Assembly: GCA_050246995.1 (NCBI GenBank)
Contig: JBFWVA010000003.1
Coordinates: forward strand, 248,001 to 312,000
DNA: 64,000 nt
Direction of reading: 5' to 3'
Origin: SHVO01 sp050246995
GTDB lineage: Bacteria > Pseudomonadota > Alphaproteobacteria > Rhodospirillales > Rhodospirillaceae
The notes under the pieces are model-generated. The model had not been told where the DNA came from. It was given only the letters and a program-made list of their open reading frames with translations, and did not search any database. Below are positions 24,304 to 32,798 of the stretch, in pieces (position 1 is the stretch's first letter; each line of letters opens with the position of its first letter). Position numbers and translations under genes: made by a program.

Positions 24304-25773
24304 TTAGGCGGCTTCCGGGGCGATGATGCGCAGCAGGTCCTTCGACAGCCCGCTCAGCTGCACCGACGTCTGCAGCGTCTGGGTCGAACTGGCCTCGGTC
24401 TCTTTCGACGCCTGCGCCACGTTGGCGATGGCCATATTCACCTGCTCCACCGCGCTCGTCTGCTGTTTGGTCGACAGCTCGATCTCGCGCGCCGCTTCCG
24501 TCGTGGTGCCGACAAGTTGCGAGATCTGGCTGAACGATTGGGCCACCTCGGCGAACAGGCGCGCGCCCGCGTCCACCGACTTCGAGCCCGTTTCGGTCGC
24601 CATCACCGTCGTATTCACCGCGCCGCGCACATCCTCGATCAGGCCCCGGATCTCCTTGGCCGAGCCGCCCACGCGGTCCGCGAGTTTGCGGATTTCGTCG
24701 GCCACGACCGCGAAGCGTTTCCCGGATTCGCCGGCGCCCGCCGCTTCGATGGTGGCGTTGATGGCCAGGATGTTGGTCTGCTCGGCCAGCTCGGAGACGA
24801 TGTCGGTCACCGCGCCGATCTCCTGGCTCTTCTTGCCCAGTTCCAGCATGTGGGTGACGATCTGGTCCACCTGGCGGCGCACGCCGGCGAGTGATTCCGC
24901 CGTCGATTCCACGGTGGTCAGGCCCTTGCGCGAGCCGTCCGCGGTCTGTTCGGCGATCTGCGACACGCGCCGCGCGCTTTCGGAAATCTGGCGCGAGGTC
25001 GCCAGCAATTCGCTCACCGTCGTGGTGATCTCGCTGGTCGCCGTCGTCTGTTCCTTTGCGCCGGTCGCTTGTTGCGTCGCCGCAGCCTGAAGTTCCGCCG
25101 AGCTGCTCTGGATCTGGCCCACCGCGCCGCCGATCATGCCGCTGAGGGACTGCGTGATGAAATAGCCGATCAGGGCGATGACGAACAATCCCGCGAGGCT
25201 GCCCCATACCTGCACATTGTTCGCAAACGCGGCGCTGTCCTTGGCTTCCGCGTCACGTCGTGCCAGCAGCGCGGCTTCCTCACGGTCGGCTTCGCCGATG
25301 ATCGCGCGCACGTTCTGCATCAGTTCACGGCCCCGGTCGCTCATCACGAGTTTCACCGCCGCGTCCATCCCTTGATCGCGGCGCAGATCGATGCCTTGGC
25401 GCATCACGGTCAGGCGCGCGGTCACGGCCGTCTCTAGCGTCGCCAGGCGGCGCTGCTGGTTGGGGTTGTCAATGGTCTGCTGTTTAAGCGCGACGAGGGC
25501 AGGTTGGATGTCCGCCAAACCCTCTTCGTGCACACTGAGATATTCATCGCGTCCGGTCAGGATGTAGCCGCGCTGGCCCGTCTCAGCGCTCACCAGCGCC
25601 GACAGGACGAGCGCGAGATTGGTGCGCACTTCATGGGTGTGCGACACCAGGCTCTCGTTCTCAATCAGGTCATTCGTGGTCTTGTAGGAGATGGCCGCCA
25701 CCAGCATCAGCACGAAGGCCGCGAAACCGAAGCCGACGGCAAGCCTGCGCCCGAACGTCAAATTATTGTCCAT
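24304..25773 (-). CDS. Methyl-accepting chemotaxis protein with CHASE3-like sensor
   Basis: A 489-residue receptor: TM1 (about 10-30), an extracytoplasmic CHASE3-like helical domain (about 35-180, with SALVSAETGQRGYILTGRDE), TM2 (about 186-208, VWGSLAGLFVIALIGYFI) and the signalling domain with the strongly conserved tip ELAEQTNILAINATIEAAGAG and FAVVADEIRKLADR. No clear HAMP domain lies between TM2 and the signalling helices. Methylatable Glu/Gln pairs are likely in the long coiled coil. It is the only receptor in the operon, so it probably sets the input of this array; the ligand is unknown. Confidence 0.9.
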   Translation of the reverse strand: MDNNLTFGRRLAVGFGFAAFVLMLVAAISYKTTNDLIENESLVSHTHEVRTNLALVLSALVSAETGQRGYILTGRDEYLSVHEEGLADIQPALVALKQQTIDNPNQQRRLATLETAVTARLTVMRQGIDLRRDQGMDAAVKLVMSDRGRELMQNVRAIIGEADREEAALLARRDAEAKDSAAFANNVQVWGSLAGLFVIALIGYFITQSLSGMIGGAVGQIQSSSAELQAAATQQATGAKEQTTATSEITTTVSELLATSRQISESARRVSQIAEQTADGSRKGLTTVESTAESLAGVRRQVDQIVTHMLELGKKSQEIGAVTDIVSELAEQTNILAINATIEAAGAGESGKRFAVVADEIRKLADRVGGSAKEIRGLIEDVRGAVNTTVMATETGSKSVDAGARLFAEVAQSFSQISQLVGTTTEAAREIELSTKQQTSAVEQVNMAIANVAQASKETEASSTQTLQTSVQLSGLSKDLLRIIAPEAA

Positions 25774-25802
25774 GGTCTACCCCTCTCTCTCTGTCTCGTC
25801 TG

Positions 25803-26300
25803 CTAAGCCGTGACCGGCTTCAGCGCATTGTCCAAATCGATCACGCCGCGCAGTCCGTCCGCGGACGGCGTCAGGTGACTTACAAACCGGCGCGGGCCGT
25901 CCTTGTATTCATTCGCAGCGACCTCTGTCTCCGGAACGCGCAAATGTCCGTCAAATGAATCGAACGCGATCGCCACGTCGCCGGATTTCGCCACCGCCAG
26001 CCACTTTGGGCGCACGCTCGGCGGCAATCCAATCAGCGCGGCGAGGTCGTACACGGGAAGGATCGCGCCCCGGAACCCGGCGATGCCCAGCAATCCCGGC
26101 CTCGAAGCCGGCACACGCGCGATCTTCTTTCCGGCATAAAGGCCCGCCACGTCGCCGAGCTTTAAAGCGTACGGCGCGCCGAACAACGTGATGCCGAGAA
26201 GGTCGGCCGTATGCGCGTCCTTCTGCTCCGGCGCGCGGGCGAAGGCGCGGTCGAAGTCGCGGCGCAGCTCATACGCCTGCGTTTGGCTCACGGGACTCAT
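25803..26300 (-). CDS. cheW: CheW-like coupling protein
   Basis: A 165-residue CheW-fold adaptor that couples receptor and CheA. Visible blocks: LLGITLFGAPYALKLGDVAGL, LLGIAGFRGAILPVYDLAALIG and AIAFDSFDGHLRVP, the usual beta-barrel order. The ATG at 26300 is preferred since it overlaps the cheR stop by four bases. It is the second CheW of the operon; two CheW proteins flanking CheR recall WspB and WspD. Confidence 0.85.
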   Translation of the reverse strand: MSPVSQTQAYELRRDFDRAFARAPEQKDAHTADLLGITLFGAPYALKLGDVAGLYAGKKIARVPASRPGLLGIAGFRGAILPVYDLAALIGLPPSVRPKWLAVAKSGDVAIAFDSFDGHLRVPETEVAANEYKDGPRRFVSHLTPSADGLRGVIDLDNALKPVTA

Positions 26301-27823
26301 GGCTGGCCTCCGCAGTCCTTCAACGCGGACGCGCACAGCTCGATCATGGATTGCCGGTTGAAGCCGCCGCCGAACAGCATCAGGCGCGCGCCGTCTTCAT
26401 GTTTGAGCAGTTGCAGCGCATGGGCGAGTTCCCGGCGCGCCAGCTCCCGGTTGCCGGTCCTGCGGCCCATCAGCCCCATATGCAAGTGCGGCATCGCGAA
26501 GGTCGGATCGAGATACGCCGCGATGCGGTCGTGCTCCATGGCCTTGGGGATATCGGCCGCGCTCTCGCGGCACAAGGCGAGCACATGATGGGCGCTCGCG
26601 CTCATCTCATCGATGGCAAGCAGACGCTCGCACACGGTCTCGGCGTCCTTGGTCTTGCCGCTGTGGGCCAGCAGCATCGCCTGCACCAGGAGCACGTCGG
26701 GATCGTTGCTCACCTCGTTGGGCAGCGCCGCGAGGAAGTCCAGCGCGTCGGCGAACCGGTCGCTATGGATCATCGCGAACACCGGCGTCATGTCGGGCGC
26801 TTTGCGCGGCAACGGTGGCAGCGGCGGTGGCGCACTCACCGCCGTGGGCGGCGCGTCCGTATGCGTGCTCAAGGCCTGCACGCGCTCGCTCGCGCGGTGG
26901 ATCGACTGGATCCAGTCCTCCGACAGCGACGGCGCGGGCACCGGCGGCGCGGTGTACGCGGGGAAGGCGGCGAACGCGGCCGCCGACACTGTCTCACCGG
27001 CCTGCTTGCGCTCGTAATAGAAAGCGTCGTGGGTGTGGCGCAGATGGAACTCTTCCGAAAGCCCGCGCAGCGTCTCCGCGTGGCCCAGGAACAGGAAACC
27101 GCCCGGCGTCAGGGCATGGGCGATCTTGGCCACCACCTTGCGCGCCTGCTCGGGCGAGAAATACATCAGCACGTTCCGGCAGAAGATGATGTCGTAGCGC
27201 GCCTGTTCCCACACATCGAAATTGTCCGCCATCAGGTTGCATTCCTGGAACGCGACGGACTTGCGCACGCGCTCATCGAGCACGTAGTCCTTCTCTTCCT
27301 GACGGAACCAGCGGCGCACGTCTTCATCCGAGGTCTCGCGCAGCGCCCAGGTGGTATAGCGCCCGCGCCGGGCTTTCTTGAGGACGTTGGTGTTGATGTC
27401 GATCGCGCGAACGGTCCAATTCCACGACGGGTCCATCATGCCCATCAGCGTCATGGCCAGCGAATAGGGCTCTTCGCCCGACGCGCAGCCCGCCGACAGC
27501 ACATTCATGATCCGCGTATCGCCGCGCGCCAGGGTTCGCTTAGGAATCGCCGCCTCGCGCAAGGCGCGGAACTGGTCCTTGTTGCGGAAGAAGTAGGTCT
27601 CGGGCACCGTCAGCTTTGTCGCCAGCGACGATAGCTCGCTTTCCGCGCCGCTATTTTCTAACCGGTGCAGATAATCGCTCGGCGACAGGCGCGTCTCCTG
27701 CAAGCGGGTCTGGATCACCTCCGCCAGGAAGCCGAACTTCGTCTCGTCGAAATTGAGGCCCAGCCGCGCCAGGATCAGGCTGCGGAATTTGTCCACGTCG
27801 GCGGCGTTGTCCAGCGTCCTCAT
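26297..27823 (-). CDS. cheR: Chemotaxis methyltransferase CheR with C-terminal TPR region
   Basis: Methylates MCP glutamates from S-adenosylmethionine. 508 residues: N-terminal helical domain, methyltransferase core (about 80-275) with NVLSAGCASGEEPYSLAMTL, the DINTNVLKKARRGRY strand and FCRNVLMYFSPEQ, then a Pro-rich linker and a TPR-like helical region (about 340-500). CheR fused to TPRs is typical of Wsp-type and other alternative systems (WspC). Four-base overlaps on both sides place it firmly in the operon. Confidence 0.93.
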   Translation of the reverse strand: MRTLDNAADVDKFRSLILARLGLNFDETKFGFLAEVIQTRLQETRLSPSDYLHRLENSGAESELSSLATKLTVPETYFFRNKDQFRALREAAIPKRTLARGDTRIMNVLSAGCASGEEPYSLAMTLMGMMDPSWNWTVRAIDINTNVLKKARRGRYTTWALRETSDEDVRRWFRQEEKDYVLDERVRKSVAFQECNLMADNFDVWEQARYDIIFCRNVLMYFSPEQARKVVAKIAHALTPGGFLFLGHAETLRGLSEEFHLRHTHDAFYYERKQAGETVSAAAFAAFPAYTAPPVPAPSLSEDWIQSIHRASERVQALSTHTDAPPTAVSAPPPLPPLPRKAPDMTPVFAMIHSDRFADALDFLAALPNEVSNDPDVLLVQAMLLAHSGKTKDAETVCERLLAIDEMSASAHHVLALCRESAADIPKAMEHDRIAAYLDPTFAMPHLHMGLMGRRTGNRELARRELAHALQLLKHEDGARLMLFGGGFNRQSMIELCASALKDCGGQP

Positions 27824-28326
27824 GACGCGGCCTCGTCCGTCATCAGGCTCTCGATCAGGCCCGGCGGGAAGATGCGCGAGGCCTCGAAGAACAGAAGCAG
27901 GTCCGTGTCCTTCGCCGCCACGTCGGAAATCGTCTCGCCCGCCACGTTCTTGAGCAGCGGCGGCAGTCCGATCACATGGCCGGCGTTGAGGTTATGGACG
28001 CCCAGCACCGCGTCGAAAGCCAGCGCGACCGCGCGGCTGTTGATCTTCACCGTCACGAAACGTCCCGCCGCGGCGCTTCCCACGGACGTCAGCGGTTGTT
28101 CGCCCATCAGCGCGCGCATATCGACGACCGGCGTGGGCACGCCGCGGATGATAGCGATCCCGCTCACGAACGGCGGCGCCGTCGGGAAGGGCTCATAGGG
28201 CAGGGGCCGCATCGTCTCGGTAACCGCCGCCAGCGGCAGCGCGCAGATATGCGCCGCCGACCGGCATGCCAACCAGGCTTGCGAGGGAAGGGACGGCTGC
28301 GGCGAGGTCTCGGGGCGCGCGGTCAA
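27820..28326 (-). CDS. cheW: CheW-like coupling protein, first gene of the chemosensory operon
   Basis: A CheW-fold adaptor (LACRSAAHICALPLAAVTE, FVSGIAIIRGVPTPVVDMRA, AVALAFDAVLGVHNL). The start is uncertain: TTG at 28326 (168 residues) has AGGA in front and leaves room for a promoter, while TTG at 28407 (195 residues) has no ribosome site and runs through AT-richer, promoter-like DNA. The stop overlaps cheR by four bases. As the first gene, its upstream region (28327-28439) should hold the operon promoter; it is shared with the 3' end of the next kinase gene. Confidence 0.8.
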   Translation of the reverse strand: MTARPETSPQPSLPSQAWLACRSAAHICALPLAAVTETMRPLPYEPFPTAPPFVSGIAIIRGVPTPVVDMRALMGEQPLTSVGSAAAGRFVTVKINSRAVALAFDAVLGVHNLNAGHVIGLPPLLKNVAGETISDVAAKDTDLLLFFEASRIFPPGLIESLMTDEAAS

Positions 28327-28439
28327 ACCAGGTCCTAGAAAATGCGGTGAAATATTCGGCTCGCAACTAATAAGCGTAACTCTGCGACCGAAGGGAAGAG
28401 CCGTCAAGCGGCGTGGTGTCTGTTACATCGGCGAATGTT

Positions 28440-30146
28440 CTAATGAATCGAAACCTCCCGCAGCGCGGCTTCCCCGTGAGCCACGTGCTTCTGCACGGCG
28501 TCCGACAGCTGCTCCAGCGTGAAGGGCTTGCCCAGACGCACCACGGGCGCGCCCGGGGCGTCGGGCACGTCGGCGTACCCGCTCACCAGCAGCACCGGCA
28601 GCTGGGGCCGGTCCGCCGCCAGAAGGCGCGCGAGTTCCATCCCCGTCATGCCCGGCATCGCATGGTCGGTGATCACCAGGTCAAAGCCGTTGTCGCCGGC
28701 GAGCATCTGCAGCGCGCTTTCCGCGTCGCGCGCCTCCACCGCCGCATGGCCCAGCTCTTCCAGCATCACCACCGTGTTCACCAGCACCAGCGGATCGTCG
28801 TCCACCACCAGGATGCGTTTCGCGCCGCCCGGGTTCGTGAACACATGCGCGGCATCCTGCACGGCGCCGCCCGGCGCCATCTTCTGCACCGCGTCCATCA
28901 CCGGCAGCCACACCTCCGCCGTCGTGCCCGCGCCCAGTTTGCTCTTCAGCACGAAGCGTCCGCCCAGCTGCTCGGCCATGCCGTGCACCATCGACAGACC
29001 CAAACCCGTTCCTTTGCCGACGCCCTTGGTCGTGAAGAACGGCTCCATCGCGCGGCGCAGGGTGTCGTCGTCCATGCCTTCGCCGGTGTCTTCCACCGCG
29101 ATCACCACATAGGGGCCGGGCTGCGCGCCGCTTTCCGTGGACTCCGTCAGGGTTCTCGGCTCCGCAAAAATGCGGATGCGCCCGCCCGCCGGCGTCGCGT
29201 CGCGCGCGTTCACGACCAGGTTCAACAGCGCCGATTCCAGCTGGTTGATGTCCGCGCGCAGCAGCGGCAATCCATTTGGAATTTCGGTTTCCATTTTCCA
29301 TGCCGGGCCCAGCGTGCGCTCGAACAGGCCTTTCATCCCGTTCACCAGCGCCGCGGCGTCGACGGTCTCCAACTGGAGTTCCTGTTTGCGCGCGAAGGCC
29401 AGCATGCGCTGGATCAGCCCGGCGCCGCGCTTGGCGGCTTCCTCGGCGTTATCCAGCAGCATCTTCAGTTTGGGATCGTCGGGCAGGCGCTTCTTGGCCA
29501 GCGACAAGCCCGACATGATCGCCATCAGAAGGTTGTTGAAATCGTGCGCCACGCCGCCGGTCAGCTTGCCGATGGCTTCCAGTTTCTGCGACTGGAACAA
29601 GGCCTCGCGCGCGCGGTTCAGCGCGGTCTCGGCTTCGTGTTTCTCCGTCAGGTCGCGTGTGATCTTGGCATAGCCCACCATCTCGCCTTCGGGGGTGCGG
29701 ATCGCGTCGATCACCACCGCGGCCCAGAAGCGCGTGCCGTCCTTGCGCACCCGCCAGCCCTCGGCGGCATAACGGCCTTGGCTGCGCGCGATCGAAAGCG
29801 CCTTCGCCGGCAAACCGGCCATGCGCTCCTCGGGCGTATAGAAGCGCGAGAAGTGGTGGCCGATGATCTCGGAGGCTTCATAACCCTTCAGCCGTTGCGC
29901 GCCCACGTTCCAGCTCGACACCTGGCCGTCCAGATGCAGCATGTAGATCGCATAGTCGGTGATGGCGTCGATCAGCAGCCGGTAGCGCCCGTCCTCGGTC
30001 AGCGAGGCCAGGAACCGCTCTTCTTTCGAGATCGCCGGCGGTTCGCCGGCGCCCGCCGCCACGGGCGCGCCGGCGCCCGCCGCCAATGGCGCGCCGGCGT
30101 GCGAATCCGCCTGACCCGCTGTTTCAATATGTGCCGACCCGCTCAA
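28440..30146 (-). CDS. PAS-domain hybrid histidine kinase with receiver
   Basis: A 568-residue soluble kinase. An Ala/Gly/Pro repeat near residues 18-38 (PLAAGAGAPVAAGAGEPP) precedes a PAS domain (about 55-175, YAIYMLHLDGQVSSWNVGA, GYEASEIIGHHFSRFYTPEE), then HisKA with LTGGVAHDFNNLL, HATPase (NLVVNARDATPAGG, DTGEGMDDD, GTGLGLSMVHGMAE) and a C-terminal receiver (LVITDHAMPGMTG). The HDFNN box and fused receiver are typical of alphaproteobacterial stress and light/redox kinases. It runs in the same direction as the chemosensory operon, ending 114 bp before it, but has no overlap. Its separate input should be sensed by PAS; the ligand is unknown. Confidence 0.9.
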   Translation of the reverse strand: MSGSAHIETAGQADSHAGAPLAAGAGAPVAAGAGEPPAISKEERFLASLTEDGRYRLLIDAITDYAIYMLHLDGQVSSWNVGAQRLKGYEASEIIGHHFSRFYTPEERMAGLPAKALSIARSQGRYAAEGWRVRKDGTRFWAAVVIDAIRTPEGEMVGYAKITRDLTEKHEAETALNRAREALFQSQKLEAIGKLTGGVAHDFNNLLMAIMSGLSLAKKRLPDDPKLKMLLDNAEEAAKRGAGLIQRMLAFARKQELQLETVDAAALVNGMKGLFERTLGPAWKMETEIPNGLPLLRADINQLESALLNLVVNARDATPAGGRIRIFAEPRTLTESTESGAQPGPYVVIAVEDTGEGMDDDTLRRAMEPFFTTKGVGKGTGLGLSMVHGMAEQLGGRFVLKSKLGAGTTAEVWLPVMDAVQKMAPGGAVQDAAHVFTNPGGAKRILVVDDDPLVLVNTVVMLEELGHAAVEARDAESALQMLAGDNGFDLVITDHAMPGMTGMELARLLAADRPQLPVLLVSGYADVPDAPGAPVVRLGKPFTLEQLSDAVQKHVAHGEAALREVSIH

Positions 30147-30294
30147 AATTGCCGCTCGTCCTGCTCGTTATACGCAGCGGCCCCCCAAAACCGAGGCTCC
30201 GCCAAGGGACTAAAACCCCGGCGGCCTGAAATAGTTCCCGTAATCGGCGATTATTTTATGTGCGCCGCAACGGCGCGCGCGCCGGCGGGGGCAG

Positions 30295-30323
30295 GCGAAA
30301 ATTATCTCTGATATAAATTTCGC
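30295..30323. repeat. AT-cored palindromic repeat, family A, copy 3
   Basis: GCGAAAATTATC / GATATAAATTTCGC arms around TCT, between the receiver gene (stop at 30336) and the PAS kinase gene. Same family as 10444, 10505, 39276 and 39340. Confidence 0.6.
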
Positions 30324-30335
30324 GGGCTCAGCGTG

Positions 30336-31241
30336 CTATCCCGCCGCCGTCGCGGCTTTCGCGGCCCTGGCCATCTCGAACGCCTTCGACAGCTTCTCGA
30401 TGGTGCCCAGGTGAAGGCTGGTCGGGTTCTCATACTCCTCAGCCATCTCCTCCACCTGGCGCGCCATCTGGATACAAATGGCCGACAGGTCCGGCTCGCG
30501 CAGCGCATGGGCCGTGCGGCCCGCGTCTTCCAGCACGCTCACCAGCACCAAAAGCTGCTCATGCAGCGCCGGGTCGATGCGTTTTTCCTGATACGCCTTC
30601 AGGATCGTGCCGCACACCCACGCGAGTTTCAGCCCGTTGGAATCAAGGCGCGCCGCCATCACATCGTTCATGTTGGCCTGCACCGCGCGGATCAGTTCGG
30701 CGCTGGTCATGCGCCGGCCCTCGATGGTGTCTTTGAGCGTGTTCACAACATCGAGCTGGCGGATATTCGACGGGCGCGCCGGCGAGGCGCTGCGCCGCTC
30801 CGGGCCCAGGTAATCGTTGGTCACGATGAACGGCTGGCGGTTCATGGTCACATGGGCCACGCGGTCCAGCATCTTGGCCGGGGCCACCGGTTTCACCAGC
30901 ACGTCGTCGGCGCCCGCCAGGATCGCGCGTTTCACCGCCACGCCGTCCGCTTCCGCCTTCACCATCAGGCTGATCATGATGAAGGGATTGATGCCGATGC
31001 GGGAATGGCGGATATCGCGGATCATATCGAACAGCTTCGGGTCGGTGTCGTCCGCCGCGATCAGAAGGTCGGGGGGCGATTCCTTGATCGCGTTCACAAG
31101 GTCGTTCATGCGCGCGAACGAGCGGGTCCGCTTCATCCCGTAATCGCGCATGATGCCGCGCATCCCTTCGCGCACCTGCTCGTTGGGCTCGGCCAGGTAA
31201 ATCTCCACACTGCCAAGACTGTCGCGGCCGAACTTTTTCAA
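30336..31241 (-). CDS. Receiver-domain protein with helical C-terminal domain
   Basis: A 301-residue protein. The N-terminal receiver-like domain (about 12-135) shows PDLLIAADDTDPKLFDMIRD at the phospho-acceptor position and ADDVLVKPVAP for the lysine. The C-terminal part (about 170-300) is all-helical with no DNA-binding motif seen (VNTLKDTIEGRRMTSAELIR, EQLLVLVSVLEDAGRTAHAL). It lies upstream of the PAS hybrid kinase on the same strand and could be its partner, or a partner of the nearby arrays. The output domain is not recognised. Confidence 0.75.
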   Translation of the reverse strand: MKKFGRDSLGSVEIYLAEPNEQVREGMRGIMRDYGMKRTRSFARMNDLVNAIKESPPDLLIAADDTDPKLFDMIRDIRHSRIGINPFIMISLMVKAEADGVAVKRAILAGADDVLVKPVAPAKMLDRVAHVTMNRQPFIVTNDYLGPERRSASPARPSNIRQLDVVNTLKDTIEGRRMTSAELIRAVQANMNDVMAARLDSNGLKLAWVCGTILKAYQEKRIDPALHEQLLVLVSVLEDAGRTAHALREPDLSAICIQMARQVEEMAEEYENPTSLHLGTIEKLSKAFEMARAAKAATAAG

Positions 31242-31580
31242 AACCTGATCCCGTTCAAGAAAGCGCCGCCCTCAACCGGGGCGGGAACCAGCAATTTAGC
31301 CGCTGCCGCACACCTTTATCCAGGCATTTTCCTGTGGATAAACCGGACCTTATGCGGGATGGGGGTGTCCATATTTTTGCGCGGACGGACGGAATAAACG
31401 CTGCATTTTCCGGCCTAAAGCCCAGGCCCGCGCATACCGGTGCGCCTTCGCCGCGCCTTCCGCCGCGCTCCACGCCCGCCAACGCGCTGCGGACACTCGC
31501 ATTTCCGCCCCGGCGCGGGCGCCGGTCCCTGGAACATTCGCCCCCTCCATGGATTGTGACAGGGAACAACGGAGAAAGAC
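31242..31580. other. Intergenic region between divergent genes
   Basis: 339 bp between the minus-strand receiver gene and the plus-strand tiny-protein cluster. It should hold both promoters. A TTATCC..GGATAA inverted pair lies around 31317-31336. GGAAC occurs at about 31530 but without CGTT at the EcfG distance. Nothing else is recognisable. Confidence 0.4.
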
Positions 31581-31796
31581 TTGGACGCGCAATTCACGGA
31601 CATCATTTCGCGCAACCGTGCCCTGGAGCAGCGCGCGCGCAGCCTTGCGGGCCGCTGCGGCTGCAAGGTTCTCGCGCGGCGCCTTCTGAACATCGCCGGA
31701 CAATGGCGCGATCTGCGCCTCATGACGGAGATGGCAACGGTCGCCGGCGCGGCGCCTGACGCGTCCGCGCAAGGGGCCTCCAATGCACGGCACTGA
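31581..31796 (+). CDS. Tiny helical protein of the RxxA..LA..W..L family
   Basis: A 71-residue protein from TTG at 31581 with GGAGAAAG just upstream. SRNRALEQRARSLAGRCGC followed by RRLLNIAGQWRDLRLM matches the two-helix pattern shared with the neighbouring small genes; the tail is Ala-rich and probably disordered. It overlaps the next tiny gene by 14 bp, which supports a real operon. Function unknown. Confidence 0.6.
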   Translation: MDAQFTDIISRNRALEQRARSLAGRCGCKVLARRLLNIAGQWRDLRLMTEMATVAGAAPDASAQGASNARH

Positions 31797-31959
31797 ATCG
31801 GAAACCGTGCGCCTCAACCGTTATCGCCAGGAAGCCGCCGTCTGCCGCGATCGCGCCGCGCTGTGCGGTACGTTCGAGGCGACGCAATTCATCAAGGTCG
31901 CCGAGGAATGGGAACGTCTCGCCCAGGAAATCGAAAAGCACACGGCCCGTCGTTGGTAA
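31783..31959 (+). CDS. Tiny helical protein of the RxxA..LAexWexLA family
   Basis: A 58-residue frame from ATG 31783 to TAA 31957-31959. LNRYRQEAAVCRDRAALCGT and FIKVAEEWERLAQEIEKH give the family's two-helix signature very clearly. AGGGG lies eight bases before the ATG. It overlaps the end of the preceding member. Function unknown. Confidence 0.65.
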   Translation: MHGTESETVRLNRYRQEAAVCRDRAALCGTFEATQFIKVAEEWERLAQEIEKHTARRW

Positions 31960-32197
31960 TGCCCGCCGTTGGTAAAGCGAACCGTTACCACGCACCACGC
32001 GCCGTGAGTGTAAATATCCGGACCGCCTCACAGATCGCGCGCAATCGGCATCTTCGCTAATCCAGGTTAATCACGCGCGGCGCCGTCCGCGCCATACTCA
32101 CCGCCCAGGTTCGATGTGCTGTGACGTTGTTTCCCCTGTGATGCAGCCCAAACCCAATTCATTTTTCGAGGGCTGTTTGATCTTCAAGGATGAGGAA

Positions 32198-32425
32198 ATG
32201 AATGCGCTGCTGATCGAGGCGCGCGAATGCATTGAATCCTCGCGCCTGCGTTTCGAAGCCCAGGCCCGGCGTTGCCGTCTGCTCGCCGATAGCGCCGATC
32301 CCGTGTTCCGCCGTCAGTATCTCGATCTCGCGGACAGTATCGACAGTTATCTTGAGGAGCTCGAAAGACAGCAGGCGCAACAGCATCCGGCCGCGGGTCG
32401 TGTGCCGGATGCGGTGAAGGAATAG
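32198..32425 (+). CDS. Small helical protein, divergent member of the same family
   Basis: A 75-residue protein. ATG 32198 is preferred because AAGGA lies seven bases upstream; starts at 32114 or 32141 would add an unlikely N-terminus. SSRLRFEAQARRCRLLADSA and YLDLADSIDSYLEELERQ follow the family pattern, with the Trp replaced by Ile. The next member starts three bases after its stop. Function unknown. Confidence 0.65.
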   Translation: MNALLIEARECIESSRLRFEAQARRCRLLADSADPVFRRQYLDLADSIDSYLEELERQQAQQHPAAGRVPDAVKE

Positions 32426-32428
32426 AAG

Positions 32429-32653
32429 ATGCCGCGCCTGAAATCAGTGCCCTACGTCCAGTCCCTCGCGGAGAAAGTCGCCTCGGTGCGCGCCCGCGCC
32501 CAGAATTTCCGCGCCATCGCCGCCGCCACGCATGACAGTAACGTGAAGGCCGCCATGCTCCGGCTCGCCGCCGAATGGGATAAGAAAGCCGAAAGCGTCC
32601 TCGCGGGCGACGCCCAAACAGCGCCGGCGTCGGAAAGCGCCTCACCTAGATAG
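32429..32653 (+). CDS. Small helical protein of the RxxA..LAxeW family
   Basis: A 74-residue protein: VASVRARAQNFRAIAAATHD and AAMLRLAAEWDKKAESVL match the family, followed by a Ser/Ala tail. AAGGA lies about ten bases before the ATG, and it directly follows the previous gene, so they are one operon. Function unknown. Confidence 0.65.
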   Translation: MPRLKSVPYVQSLAEKVASVRARAQNFRAIAAATHDSNVKAAMLRLAAEWDKKAESVLAGDAQTAPASESASPR

Positions 32654-32798
32654 AGAAAATTATCCCACGCTAAGGCGTGTGTCGGCCCGCCTGACGACGC
32701 CGCACGCGTGCGCTGCGCGAACCCCTGTATTCTCGCGCTATCTCCAGTTGGCATGAGACTTGCTGTTGTAACGGCGCGAGCAACAACAGGAGGTTCTC

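Noticed and set aside
24287..25207. Apparent N-terminal extension of the CheA-REC gene
   Set aside because: It lies inside the MCP gene in another frame; the Hpt domain begins directly at 24286.
28327..28407. Longer start of the first CheW at TTG 28407
   Set aside because: No ribosome site, AT-richer promoter-like DNA, and a better TTG with AGGA at 28326.
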